DNA of 64,000 nucleotides from Myxococcales bacterium (GTDB lineage Bacteria > Myxococcota_A > Polyangia > Haliangiales > Haliangiaceae), in NCBI GenBank assembly GCA_016717005.1, contig JADJUF010000001.1:1364001-1428000 (forward strand), written 5' to 3'. The first letter of the stretch is position 1, and every line of letters starts with the position of its first letter. This document shows positions 56,176-64,000 of this stretch, piece after piece. The notes beneath the pieces were generated by a model. The model was given only the letters and a program-made list of their open reading frames with translations. It was not told the origin of the DNA and did not search any database. The position numbers and the translations under genes are program-made.

Positions 56176-57282
56176 CTAGAAGAAGTCGTAGCTGGCCGAC
56201 ACGCCGGCCGAGGGCCCGCCGATGATCTGATCGCGGGCCGAGTAGCCCACCCGCGCGCCGAGGCGCAGGCCGGTGGGCAGCGGGTAGAACACGTCGTAGA
56301 GCAGGCGGATGCCGGTGGCGCGCTCGCTCGACGGCAGGTCGGTGATCTCGACGGTCATCGCCATCGGCACCCGCGGCACCGTGGCCCAGCCGAGCCGGAA
56401 CGACCCGACCGTGCCGACGTCGGCCATGTACTCGACGGCCGCCGCCAGGTGGTTGCCATCGGCGACGCCGGCCCGGAGCTCGCCGCGCGCGCCGAGCGCG
56501 AAGCCGCCCTGGGTGGCCGTGAACATGCCGCGGCCGTCGAAGCGGATGCCCTCGGCCAGGCCGAGGCCCAGCTCGAACCAGCCGCCGACCTTGAAGCCGG
56601 CGTCGACCCGACACGGCAGCGGCGCCTGAGGCGCGGTCGAGCAGTCGTCGGGCAGGCTGCGCTCGCCGTTGGGCACGACGCCCTCGAGCCGGGTGTAGCC
56701 GATCCGGATCTCCTCGAGCGGGTAGGTCAGCAGGCGGTACGCGAAGTCGAGATCGACCCGGTAGTACCGGTCGGGCACGGTGACGCCCGCGGCGTTCCGC
56801 CGCTGGCCGAAGTCGACCCACTCGAACGCGGCGTGACCGCGCGAGCGGCGCCCGCCGGCCCGGGCCAGATCGCGCGCGCGGCGCGCGTCGCGGGCGCTGA
56901 CCCGCACGATCACCGGGTGGGGCGCGTCCGCGGTCGCGAACTCGGCCACCGGCGCCGGCGCCTCGCCCTCGGCGACGACCGACGGCGTCGACGCCAGGTA
57001 GTACTCGAGCCCGGGCGGCGTCACCGCCTCGAGCGGGATCGCCGCGACCCAGCGGCCGCCGGCGGCCTGGGTGAAGCCGACCTCGGCCCACGGCGCGGCG
57101 CCGAGCGCGCGGTAGAACACCGTCACGTTGCGAACGCTCGCGTCGGTGATCTCGGCGACCAGCTCGAGCGGCGCGCCGGCCTCGGCCTCGGCCGGCGGCA
57201 GGTGGCGCACGCCATCGGCGGCGGCCAGGCCTGGGGCCAGCAGCGCGCACGCGACGAACACGCGGAGGAGCGAGGAGATCAT
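56176..57282 (-). CDS. Outer-membrane beta-barrel-like protein, paralogue 2
   Basis: 368 residues from ATG 57282. Signal peptide MISSLLRVFVACALLAPGLAAA; an Ig/Fn-like domain (LELVAEITDASVRNVTVFYRAL, GLEYYLAS); then about 220 residues of barrel strands (DLDFAYRLLTYPLEEIRIGYTRL, FELGLGLAEGIRFDGRGMF, LRLGARVGYSARDQ) ending YDFF. The last residue is Phe. Same overall plan as the neighbours at 53271, 54344 and 57333. Function unknown. Confidence 0.7.
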   Translation of the reverse strand: MISSLLRVFVACALLAPGLAAADGVRHLPPAEAEAGAPLELVAEITDASVRNVTVFYRALGAAPWAEVGFTQAAGGRWVAAIPLEAVTPPGLEYYLASTPSVVAEGEAPAPVAEFATADAPHPVIVRVSARDARRARDLARAGGRRSRGHAAFEWVDFGQRRNAAGVTVPDRYYRVDLDFAYRLLTYPLEEIRIGYTRLEGVVPNGERSLPDDCSTAPQAPLPCRVDAGFKVGGWFELGLGLAEGIRFDGRGMFTATQGGFALGARGELRAGVADGNHLAAAVEYMADVGTVGSFRLGWATVPRVPMAMTVEITDLPSSERATGIRLLYDVFYPLPTGLRLGARVGYSARDQIIGGPSAGVSASYDFF

Positions 57283-57332
57283 GGCGGACTCCAGAGGACG
57301 ACCGGGGGCGGAGGCGGAGGAGGGCATGGCGG

Positions 57333-58946
57333 TCACCAGTCGAACACCAGGCCGGCGCCACCACCGACGCCGGCGTGCGTGGCGGTGCGGCCCTGCCAGG
57401 ACACGCGCACCGTCGGGCGCACCCACGGCCGCACCTGGTAGCCGACGTCGGTGGCCAGGCGCACGCCGAGGTCACCGTTGCCGGGCTGATCGGTGACCGC
57501 CACCGAGATCCCGACCGGCAGGAGCTCGCGCGGCCAGGTCTCGAGCCGCAGGTCCGACGCGAACCCGACCTGCTGCAGCCCCGAGGCGCCGATCGACAGG
57601 TTGGTGGCGTCGGGATCGCCGAGCCGGATGCGCCCAGCCGCACCCACGCCGAAGCCCTCGCGCCCGACGCCGGCGATGAAGCGCCCGGCGACGCCGACCG
57701 TGACGCCGCGATCGGTCGGCAGCCGCAGCTCGGTCTCGACGTAGCCGTACTGGAACCCGATCACCGGCGCCGGGTTGGCGGCGGTCCAGGACCGGTCCGA
57801 GAAGCCGCCGCGCCCGCCGTAGGCGCCGAACCCCAGGCGCACGCCGCCGACGAGGCCGTCGAGGCGGTACAGCACGTCGATCTCGGTCTGCGCGAAGCGG
57901 TCGCTGCGATCGAGCGTGGCGCCGGTGCCGTCGGTGCGGTCGTCGAACGTCGCGAAGTCGAGGTAGCTGCCGATGATCGTCAGCTGGGTCCGCCGGCGCG
58001 TCGCCGTGAACCGATCGATCGGCGGCGGGGCCGGGACCGCGATCGTCGCCGGCGAGGCGTCGCTGGCGTAGGCGGCGGCGGCGTTGCCGTCGGCGCCGAC
58101 CGCCTCGACGAAGTACTCGACGCCCGGCGCGACCACGAGCGCCGCCGGCAGCGTGCCGCGCAGGTAGATGTCGTGCTCGCGGGTCAGCTCGACCCGCTCG
58201 AACGTGGGCTGGCCGACCGTGCGGACGTGCAGCGACGCCGCCACGACCTCGCGCGGCTCGGCCAGCACGAACGCCAGCGCCACCGGCGCGCCGCCCGCGG
58301 CCTCGGTCGGCATCGCGTGTTCGACGTGGAGGTTGACCACGCGCGGGCGCCCGGGCAGATCCGGCGTCATCGCCTGCTGGGTCGCGCGCAGCACCTCGAG
58401 ATCCGCCCGGACCGCCTCGGCGAACGGCGAGTCGCCGTGCGCGGCCAGCCAGCCCGACCACGCGGCGATGCGCGCCTCGATCGGCTGGGCGGTGGTGCTC
58501 CGCCACACCTGGAGCACCTGCGCGGTCTCGGGATCGACGGTCGGCAGCGGCCGGTCGTCGAGCGTCGGCGTCGGCGTCGGCGGCCGCGGCGTCACCGCCT
58601 CGGCGCGCTCGACGTAGATCTCGGCGATGTCGCCGACCTTGACCACCTGCAAGAGGTCGGGTGGCAGCGCGATGCGCGTCAGCTGCGCGCCGACGTCGGT
58701 CACCGTGCCGTCGCCGAGCGGGAGCCAGTCGTTGACCGGCTTGCGCGTCACCGGGTGCCGCAGCGCGATCGGCCGCTTGAGCCGGATCCGCGCGCCGCTG
58801 GTGAGCCCGGCGCCCTCGCCGAGGTTGATGTAGATCTCGCGACGATCGGTCTTCACCACCTGGCCGGCGACGATCACGTCGGCCACGGCCGGCGCGACGG
58901 TCAAGGCCAGGGCCAGCGTCACGATCCAGGTGCGCGCGACGATCAT
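57333..58946 (-). CDS. Outer-membrane beta-barrel-like protein, paralogue 1
   Basis: 537 residues from ATG 58946, overlapping the lipoprotein stop. Signal peptide MIVARTWIVTLALALTVAPAVA; an SH3-like first domain (GQVVKTDRREIYINLGEGAGL, KVGDIAEIYVERA); a Pro/Thr linker; a helical region; an Fn/Ig-like domain (ALAFVLAEPREVVAASLHVRT, GVEYFVEAVGADG); and a barrel with strands such as VGGVRLGFGAYGGRGG and TVGVAGRFIAGVGREGFG, ending FDW. Same architecture as the 54344 gene. Function unknown. Confidence 0.7.
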   Translation of the reverse strand: MIVARTWIVTLALALTVAPAVADVIVAGQVVKTDRREIYINLGEGAGLTSGARIRLKRPIALRHPVTRKPVNDWLPLGDGTVTDVGAQLTRIALPPDLLQVVKVGDIAEIYVERAEAVTPRPPTPTPTLDDRPLPTVDPETAQVLQVWRSTTAQPIEARIAAWSGWLAAHGDSPFAEAVRADLEVLRATQQAMTPDLPGRPRVVNLHVEHAMPTEAAGGAPVALAFVLAEPREVVAASLHVRTVGQPTFERVELTREHDIYLRGTLPAALVVAPGVEYFVEAVGADGNAAAAYASDASPATIAVPAPPPIDRFTATRRRTQLTIIGSYLDFATFDDRTDGTGATLDRSDRFAQTEIDVLYRLDGLVGGVRLGFGAYGGRGGFSDRSWTAANPAPVIGFQYGYVETELRLPTDRGVTVGVAGRFIAGVGREGFGVGAAGRIRLGDPDATNLSIGASGLQQVGFASDLRLETWPRELLPVGISVAVTDQPGNGDLGVRLATDVGYQVRPWVRPTVRVSWQGRTATHAGVGGGAGLVFDW

Positions 58947-59575
58947 GGGGTCACCTCGCGCCAGAACGCGCTCCAGCGATCGCCGGCGTCGCCGGCGTCG
59001 GCGTCGTCATCGGCGTCATCGGCGTCATCGGCGTCATCGGCGTCGTCGCCGACGTCCGCGACCGGCGGCCTCGGCGCCACGACCGGCGGCCTCGGCGCCA
59101 CGACCGGCGGCCGCGGCGCCACGACCGGCGGCCTCGGCGCCACGACCGGCGGCCTCGGCGCCACGACCGGCGGCGCCACCGCGCCCGCCAGGTCCTCATC
59201 GAGCTCGGCCCGGGCGATGACCCGATCGCGCTCGAGATCCTCGGCGCGCCGGTCCATGACCAGGCCCGCCCACTCGGTCTCGGCCTCGCGACACCGGTCG
59301 GCCGACCGACTGCCCGAGATCGCCGAGCCGATCAGCCCGACCGTGGCGAGCCCGACGATCGCGGCGCCGCCGCCCTCGTCCGCGGCGACCAGCGCCAGCG
59401 ACGTGATCCCGAGGACCGCCGCGCCGAGGCCGTCGGCGACGACCCCGCCCTTGCCGGTGTTGCAGTCGGGCCGATGATCGACCATGACGGGTCCTGGGCC
59501 GGGCCCCTTGGCCGCGGCGATCGCGCAGCCGGAGCCTCCGACCGCGATCCCTACGATGAGCGCGACAGTTCTCAT
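58943..59575 (-). CDS. Putative lipoprotein with Pro-rich and acidic tandem repeats
   Basis: 210 residues from ATG 59575. Signal MRTVALIVGIAVGGSGC, with a lipobox-like GSGC (Cys17), then a Gly-rich hydrophobic middle (about 45-90). Five to six copies of the heptad APRPPVV come from a 21-bp DNA repeat. An acidic DDADDADDADD run from a 9-bp repeat precedes the C-terminus. It opens the five-gene set. Probably a periplasmic or surface spacer protein. The repeat number may vary between strains. Function unknown. Confidence 0.68.
   Translation of the reverse strand: MRTVALIVGIAVGGSGCAIAAAKGPGPGPVMVDHRPDCNTGKGGVVADGLGAAVLGITSLALVAADEGGGAAIVGLATVGLIGSAISGSRSADRCREAETEWAGLVMDRRAEDLERDRVIARAELDEDLAGAVAPPVVAPRPPVVAPRPPVVAPRPPVVAPRPPVVAPRPPVADVGDDADDADDADDADDDADAGDAGDRWSAFWREVTP
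59059..59175. repeat. 21-bp tandem repeats inside the lipoprotein gene
   Basis: About 5.5 copies of ACGACCGGCGGCCTCGGCGCC, or with one changed base, encode APRPPVV. The 9-bp GCGTCATCG-type repeat at about 59004-59048 encodes Asp-Asp-Ala. Both keep the frame, so copy number changes alter only protein length. Confidence 0.8.
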
Positions 59576-59654
59576 GACGTCCCTCGAGCCCGGCGCGCGG
59601 GCCGCCCTGCTCCATCAGCAAGGCCCGGACCAGCCACCACGGCGGCGCAACTCT

Positions 59655-59670
59655 ACGACACTCTTGTCGT
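59655..59670. promoter_or_regulatory. Small inverted repeat upstream of the lipoprotein operon
   Basis: ACGACA-CTCT-TGTCGT, a perfect 6-bp inverted repeat, lies about 80 bp upstream of the lipoprotein ATG and 41 bp after the AlkB-like stop, in a 138-bp gene-free gap. It may be an operator; no promoter boxes are clear. The gap holds no other recognisable feature. Confidence 0.3.
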
Positions 59671-59713
59671 CCACCCCGCACGCGGTGGCGCCGTTTGGTG
59701 GTGGTTCGACACC

Positions 59714-60583
59714 TCAGCGGGGAATCGTCGACAACGCCCTGGCAAAGAACGGCGAGTTGACGGCGAGCGCTGCGACGTAGCCGCGCACGTCGGCGAGGGC
59801 CTGGGGCCCCAGCCGGGCCAGCGGGACGACGTGGGCGGGTGGCACGAACCGGAAGGTGAAGTTCACCCTCCTGGTGCGAAAGCCGTCGATGCGCGGGGGC
59901 AGATCGAGCCCGCGCTTGTGGTCGACGCGCTGGACCCGGTGCAGGAGCTCGTCCTTCCAGCGCCGCCCGCCGAACGCCTGCAGCGACCCGTCGTCGAGCC
60001 ACTGGGCCCGGACCGGGCGCCGGTCGGCGACCTGGCCGCGGGCGACGAACTGGAACAGCGCGCGCTCGCCCAGCGACAGCGACACGACCGGGCCCGGCTC
60101 GAAGTCGCGGTGCTCGCCGACCCGGGCCGCGTCGACCCAGCGATCGCCGTCGCGGCGATCCCCGTAGAAGTTCACCAGGCAGGTGTTCAGGTGCCAGCCG
60201 CGCGGCACCTCGGCCGGCGCCAGCCGCGCCCGGACCCGCGCCTCAGCGTCGGCGACGATCGCGGTCAGGCACGCCGGGAACGGCTCGGCGGCGACGCAGC
60301 GATCGCGCACGCCCCGGGGCGGCTCGTAGTAGCCGAGGCACGCGAACTGCCAGTTGCCCAGCCAGTACACCGGCCGCAGGAGCGGTCGCTGCGCGCGCCC
60401 CGGCGGCGGCGGTCGCACCGTCGAGTAGCGCTGCTCCCACAGCGGCGTCAGCGTCGCCAGCCACGCCTCGATCGCCGCGCGCGCCGGCGCGGTGAGGTAG
60501 TCCGGCACGTACAGCAGGCCGCGCTCGCTCGGATCGCTGGCGCGCGGCCAGCGCGGCCGGGCCTGCGCCGGCGGCGGCGTCAC
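59714..60583 (-). CDS. AlkB-like 2-oxoglutarate/Fe(II) dioxygenase
   Basis: 289 residues from GTG 60583, which overlaps the stop of the small membrane gene (GTGA). The core reads NFYGDRRDGDRW, EHRDFEPGPVVSLSLGE (HxD iron ligands), then DGSLQAFGGRRWKDELLHRVQ (second His) and RRVNFTFRF (2-oxoglutarate Arg). This is the AlkB pattern with the N..YG...H.D..lSlG and R..tFR elements. It would oxidatively demethylate nucleic acid bases or another substrate. The N-terminal ~100 residues are specific. Its operon with a kinase and a 35-residue membrane peptide is unexpected for DNA repair. Confidence 0.85.
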   Translation of the reverse strand: MTPPPAQARPRWPRASDPSERGLLYVPDYLTAPARAAIEAWLATLTPLWEQRYSTVRPPPPGRAQRPLLRPVYWLGNWQFACLGYYEPPRGVRDRCVAAEPFPACLTAIVADAEARVRARLAPAEVPRGWHLNTCLVNFYGDRRDGDRWVDAARVGEHRDFEPGPVVSLSLGERALFQFVARGQVADRRPVRAQWLDDGSLQAFGGRRWKDELLHRVQRVDHKRGLDLPPRIDGFRTRRVNFTFRFVPPAHVVPLARLGPQALADVRGYVAALAVNSPFFARALSTIPR

Positions 60584-60687
60584 TTGATCGCGAACCAGTA
60601 CAGCGCGAAGCCTCCGCCGCCGAGCACGATCAGCGTCAGGAGCAGGCGATCCCAGCGGAGGCGGCCAGCGGGCGGCGTCGGGCTCAT
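60580..60687 (-). CDS. 35-residue single-pass membrane peptide
   Basis: From ATG 60687, overlapping the kinase stop (ATGA), to TGA 60580. The sequence has a charged N-terminus (MSPTPPAGRLRWDR), one hydrophobic segment (LLLTLIVLGGGGFALYWF) and a short basic end (AIK). Both overlaps with neighbours (kinase stop and AlkB GTG) argue that it is translated. Function unknown; it may be a small partner of the membrane kinase. Confidence 0.6.
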   Translation of the reverse strand: MSPTPPAGRLRWDRLLLTLIVLGGGGFALYWFAIK

Positions 60688-62558
60688 GCCTCGTTGGTAT
60701 CACGATCCGGGGACGGCGACGGCGGGTCCGACACCATCTGCCGGAGCTGCCACGCCTGGATCGCCAGCCGATCCCGCGCGGCGCGGCCGTTGGCCGAAGG
60801 CCCGTGGGCGGCGTACGCGGCGACGAACATCACGACGACGGCGTGCACCACCAGGATCACCGTCATCGGCACCTCCTGCATCGCGAAGCTGGCCGAGCGC
60901 ACGATCAGGTGACCCTCGTGAAACGAGATCGACCGGGCGGTGACGCCGGTCAGCTCGAGCAGCCACGGCCCCACCACCGCGGTCGAGGCCACGGTCGCCA
61001 GGAGCGCCGGGCGATCGGCCAGCGGCAGGCCGGCGAACGACACCAGCGCCGCCGCCGCCACCGTCGGCACGACCAGGAACGGGCCGAACGCCCGGGCGAG
61101 CAGCGCGACCAGGAGCATGTTGATCGCGAACGACGCGTACAGGCGGCGGCGCGAGATCGCGACCGAGCCGTGGCCGACCCGGTAGGCGTTGACCGCGGCC
61201 GCGCCAGCGATCGTGACGAACACCACCGCCGCCATCGGCTGGTGGATGCCCTGGTACAGCGCCACCGGGATCATCGAGCACAGCGCCAGGAAGTTCCACA
61301 TCGACCGCCGCGCGGCGCGCCGCACGACCACGAGATCCGCCGCGTGCAGCTCGGCGACGACCTCGGGCGGCGTCACCGCCGGCGGCTCGAGCATCAGCCG
61401 CGACACCAGGGCCGCGGCCTCGGCCGACGCCGGATCGAGCGCGAGGGCCTGGCCGGCGCCGCGCATCGCCAGGGCCCGGGCGTCCGACGCCTCGGGCCGC
61501 GCCAGCGCCGCGCGCGCGGCCGCGAGGTGATCGCGCGCCAGCTCCCGGCGGCGCTCGAGATCGCGATCGCCGTCGAGGTACCCCTGGATCTCGTCAGCGA
61601 GGGCCCGGGCCGAGCCGAACCGATCGTCCGGCGCCGGCGCCAGCGCGCGCGCGCAGATCGCGTCGAGCTCGGGCGGCACCTCGGCGCCGCGGCGGCTCGG
61701 CGCCGGGTCGACGTCGCTGGCGTCGAGCCGTCCGCGCGCGAACGGCTGGCCGGCGAGGACCTCGAACAAGGTCGCGCCGAGCGCGTAGACGTCGGTGCGC
61801 GGGCTCACGGGCTCGCCCCGCGCTTGCTTGGGCGCCATGAAGCCGGGCGTGCCCAGGACCGCGCCGGCGTGCGTCCCGGTCGGCCCGGCGCCAGTGCCGT
61901 CGAGCGAGACGATCTCGGCGCCGCCGCGCTCGTCGCCGTCATCGCGCGCCACGCGCGCCACGCCCCAGTCGAGGACGTAGACCTCGCCGAAGTCGCCGAG
62001 CATGATGTTGGCCGGCTTGAGATCGCGGTGGACCACGCCGCGGGTGTGCGCGAACTCGATCGCCAGGCACACCTCGACCAGCGCCGCGAGCAGCCGGCGC
62101 CGGCTCCACGCGGCGTGCGGGCCGTCGCCGCGCGCGGGCCCGGCCGCGAGCACCGCCTCGAGGCTGGTGCCGGCCAGGCGCTTCATCACGAAGTACGGCC
62201 GCCCGTCGTCGTCGACGCCGAGGTCGTAGACCGGGACGATCGCGGGGTGATCGAGCCGGCCCTGGATCTGGGCCTCGCGCAGGAACCGCGCCGCCAGCTC
62301 GGGCGACGGCACCGTGCGCGTGCGCTTGATCGCCACGTCGCGACCGATCCGCCGATCCGAGGCCGACAGCACCTCGCCCATGCCGCCGGCGCCGATGCTG
62401 CCGCCGAGCTGGTAGCGCTCACCGTCGGCCACCGCCGCCGCCGGCGCCGCGCCGCCACCACCGTCGGCGGCGAGGGTCGCCTCGAGGGCCGGCGACGGCG
62501 GCCCGCCGGGCGCGGTGGCCTCGGTCGCGGCGTACGCCGGTTCGTCGCGCTCCCCCAT
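60684..62558 (-). CDS. Ser/Thr protein kinase with C-terminal membrane domain
   Basis: 624 residues. Kinase domain about 49-330: GSIGAGGMGEVLSASD (glycine loop), VAIKRT (Lys), HRDLKPANIML (catalytic loop), LDWGVA in the DFG place, LGTPGFMAPKQARGEP. The APE glutamate is Lys here (APK), a residue that normally forms a structural salt bridge. A helical linker follows, then about five membrane segments (430-605) with AVNAYRVGHGSVAIS and GHLIVRSASFAMQEV between them, and a cytoplasmic tail (DPPSPSPDRDTNEA). The first gene of the kinase-peptide-AlkB operon. Confidence 0.92.
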   Translation of the reverse strand: MGERDEPAYAATEATAPGGPPSPALEATLAADGGGGAAPAAAVADGERYQLGGSIGAGGMGEVLSASDRRIGRDVAIKRTRTVPSPELAARFLREAQIQGRLDHPAIVPVYDLGVDDDGRPYFVMKRLAGTSLEAVLAAGPARGDGPHAAWSRRRLLAALVEVCLAIEFAHTRGVVHRDLKPANIMLGDFGEVYVLDWGVARVARDDGDERGGAEIVSLDGTGAGPTGTHAGAVLGTPGFMAPKQARGEPVSPRTDVYALGATLFEVLAGQPFARGRLDASDVDPAPSRRGAEVPPELDAICARALAPAPDDRFGSARALADEIQGYLDGDRDLERRRELARDHLAAARAALARPEASDARALAMRGAGQALALDPASAEAAALVSRLMLEPPAVTPPEVVAELHAADLVVVRRAARRSMWNFLALCSMIPVALYQGIHQPMAAVVFVTIAGAAAVNAYRVGHGSVAISRRRLYASFAINMLLVALLARAFGPFLVVPTVAAAALVSFAGLPLADRPALLATVASTAVVGPWLLELTGVTARSISFHEGHLIVRSASFAMQEVPMTVILVVHAVVVMFVAAYAAHGPSANGRAARDRLAIQAWQLRQMVSDPPSPSPDRDTNEA

Positions 62559-62587
62559 CGCGCGATGGTAGCGCGTCCGGCCCGGGT

Positions 62588-63118
62588 TCAGGCCGCGCGG
62601 GTCTGGTAGCAGAGCTGGACCAGGCCGCTGGCGTAGGCCTGGCTGCGCGCCAGCTGCAGCGGCCGGGGCGCGCCGCGCGCGAACAGCGGCCGGCCGCCGC
62701 CGAGCACGACCGGCACCACCGTGACCGTCAGCTCGTCGAGGACGTCGGCGGCGAGGGCCTGGCGCACCAGCTCGCCGCCGTCGAGGTAGACGTCACCGCC
62801 GGCGGCGACCGCGCGGGCCTGCTCGACCAGCGCGCCGATCGCGCCCGCGACCGCGCGCACCGTCGCGGGCACCGCCGGCAGCGGCCGGTGGGTCGCGACC
62901 AGCACCGGCCGGGCGCCGTAGGGCCATGGGTCCGGGAACCCGAGGACCACGTCGAGCGTGCGGCGGCCGATCAGCAGGGCGCCGACGGTCGCCATGAACG
63001 CGCCGTAGCCGTGATCCTCGGCCGGGTCCGGCGTCGGCAACCACGATAGATCGTCGTCCTCGCCGGCGATGAACCCGTCGAGCGACATCGCCAGGAACGC
63101 GCGGACGCGGGTCGCCAT
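62588..63118 (-). CDS. Dihydrofolate reductase-like / RibD C-terminal domain protein
   Basis: 176 residues: VRAFLAMSLDGFIAGEDDDLSWL (the N-terminal sheet and DGF of the RibD-C/DHFR-like family), ALLIGRRTLDVVLGF, VLVATHRP, GGDVYLDGGELVRQALAADVLDELTVTVVPVVLGGGRPLF. This is the YyaP/YwjB-type subgroup of NADPH-dependent reductases whose substrates are unknown. It is complete and stands alone, between the kinase and the SDR gene. Confidence 0.87.
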   Translation of the reverse strand: MATRVRAFLAMSLDGFIAGEDDDLSWLPTPDPAEDHGYGAFMATVGALLIGRRTLDVVLGFPDPWPYGARPVLVATHRPLPAVPATVRAVAGAIGALVEQARAVAAGGDVYLDGGELVRQALAADVLDELTVTVVPVVLGGGRPLFARGAPRPLQLARSQAYASGLVQLCYQTRAA

Positions 63119-63175
63119 CCGCGCATCGTACTCCCGGTCAGCGCGCGTCGCGCCGCGGCCGGCGCGCGGCCGAGA

Positions 63176-63955
63176 TCACGCCGCCGGGGTCGGGCTGAAC
63201 CGCCGGGTGATCCAGGTCGCGACGCCGATCGCGCGATCCGCGGCGGCGTAGATCGGCGGGTAGACGACCCGCGGCTGGCCGCGCTCGACCGCGATCGCGA
63301 TCAGCTCGGCCATGCGCGCGGCGTCGCCCATCGGCAACAGCCGGGCGATCAGGCTCGGCTTGAGCTGGGCCCGGGCGTTGCGCTCGAGCGCCGACGCGAC
63401 CGGCCCCGGGTAGACCGTGACGACGTGGACCCCGGCCGGCGCGAGCTCGAGGTGCGCGATCTCCGACGCCATCGCCAGCCCGGCCTTGGCGCCGCCGTAG
63501 TACGCGCAGCCGCGCAGCGGCACGCGCCCGGCCATGCTCGCCACGTTGATGAGCACGCCGCGACCGCGCGCGGCCATCGTCGGCGCCGCCAGGCTCATCA
63601 GCCGCAGCGGGCTGGTCAGATCGATGTCGAGGATCCGCTGCGCCACGTCCCAGGGGGTGCCGGCGACGCTGCGCACGTCCATGATGCCGGCGCAGTTGAC
63701 CAGCCCATCGACCGGACCGCCCGCCGCGATCAGCTCGTCCCAGCGCGCCGGCAGCTCGGCCGGCCGCGCCAGATCCCAGCGCCAGGTCCGGGCGTCAGCC
63801 ACGGTCGCCGCCGCCCGCGCCAGGCCGGCGTCGTCGACGTCGATCAGCTCGAGCCGCACGCCCGGGTGACGCGCCGCGAGCTGCGCGGCGACCGCGCCGC
63901 CGATGGCGCCCGCGGCGCCGGTGATGACCACGTGCTCGAGGCGAGGGCGAGGCAT
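63176..63955 (-). CDS. Short-chain dehydrogenase/reductase (SDR)
   Basis: 259 residues from ATG 63955. The nucleotide motif TGAAGAIGG follows the usual TGxxxGxG pattern. VNCAGIM is the NAG motif. Catalytic residues are Ser in INVASMAG and the YxxxK of CAYYGGAKAGLAM. The C-terminus (VVYPPIYAAADRAIGVATWITRRF) suggests peripheral membrane association. The substrate is unknown. No gene overlaps it; the last 45 bases of the window are upstream. Confidence 0.9.
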   Translation of the reverse strand: MPRPRLEHVVITGAAGAIGGAVAAQLAARHPGVRLELIDVDDAGLARAAATVADARTWRWDLARPAELPARWDELIAAGGPVDGLVNCAGIMDVRSVAGTPWDVAQRILDIDLTSPLRLMSLAAPTMAARGRGVLINVASMAGRVPLRGCAYYGGAKAGLAMASEIAHLELAPAGVHVVTVYPGPVASALERNARAQLKPSLIARLLPMGDAARMAELIAIAVERGQPRVVYPPIYAAADRAIGVATWITRRFSPTPAA

Positions 63956-64000
63956 GGCGGCATCATGCCTCTGCCGGCGCGGTCGCGGGGAGCTCCGGAT

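Overview
The window is very GC-rich (roughly 70% or more by eye). It is dense with GTG/TTG starts and stop/start overlaps (ATGA, GTGA), and with eukaryote-like signalling genes: three Ser/Thr kinases (one cut by the window edge), FHA, PilZ, HEAT, TPR and beta-propeller proteins, a STAND-type regulator and a ubiquitin-like cassette. This profile suggests a myxobacterium-like deltaproteobacterium (Myxococcota, possibly the Haliangium/Kofleria side). That assignment is an inference; no rRNA or tRNA gene was seen to confirm it.

Layout. 1-3.2 kb: 3' end of a kinase/TPR gene, an ECF-type sigma factor and a DMT-type transporter. A 182-bp hairpin element with TA-flanked terminal repeats (3259-3440) overlaps the stop of a GST gene. 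4.1-6.8 kb: a blaI/M56 (BlaR1-like)/DsbA-lipoprotein operon behind a palindromic BlaI-type operator. 7-9.6 kb: CobB sirtuin, biotin-carrier domain protein, ArsA-like ATPase. 9.6-14.7 kb: a GT-C glycosyltransferase and an HExxH protease (minus), and a HEAT/zinc/trypsin fusion (plus). 15-21.4 kb: histidine phosphatase, mfd, and two periplasmic parvulin chaperones, of which the SurA-like one has a frameshift after its signal peptide.

21.7-30.1 kb is the highlight. A nine-gene minus-strand operon with overlaps or gaps of at most 55 bp encodes a ubiquitin-like conjugation machine: Ubl, E1 (ThiF/UBA), membrane-anchored JAMM peptidase, membrane FHA protein, two membrane RING-like (treble-clef) proteins with identical zinc-ligand spacing, a DUF2752 protein, a membrane trypsin-like protease, and an E2 (UBC fold with HPN and catalytic Cys) fused to Cys-rich RING-like modules. 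All enzymatic classes of a ubiquitin pathway (modifier, E1, E2, candidate E3s, deconjugase) are present, apparently at the membrane.

30.4-38.1 kb: PilZ protein, a secreted protein, an HELAH peptidase, a WD40-like kinase paired with an FHA-like/winged-helix protein, a beta-lactamase relic and a tandem universal stress protein. 38.2-47.7 kb (minus): a STAND/winged-helix regulator, a frameshifted FliI/SctN ATPase with a coiled-coil N-terminus, an acyl-CoA ligase homologue lacking key catalytic residues, a TPR membrane protein and cardiolipin synthase. 47.8-53.2 kb (plus): rsmD-coaD, a frameshifted aminotransferase, a NicO-type transporter and a beta-propeller/adenosine deaminase fusion. 53.3-59.6 kb (minus): four related beta-barrel-like envelope proteins and a repeat-bearing lipoprotein. 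60-64 kb (minus): a kinase/35-residue membrane peptide/AlkB-like operon, a RibD/DHFR-like protein and an SDR.

Repeats: a two-hairpin intergenic family at 14.66 kb and 50.1 kb, a ~29-bp degenerate tandem array at 6.8 kb, and small tandem duplications at the 3' ends of two genes. Three genes carry 1-2 base frameshifts, so some assembly indels are possible.
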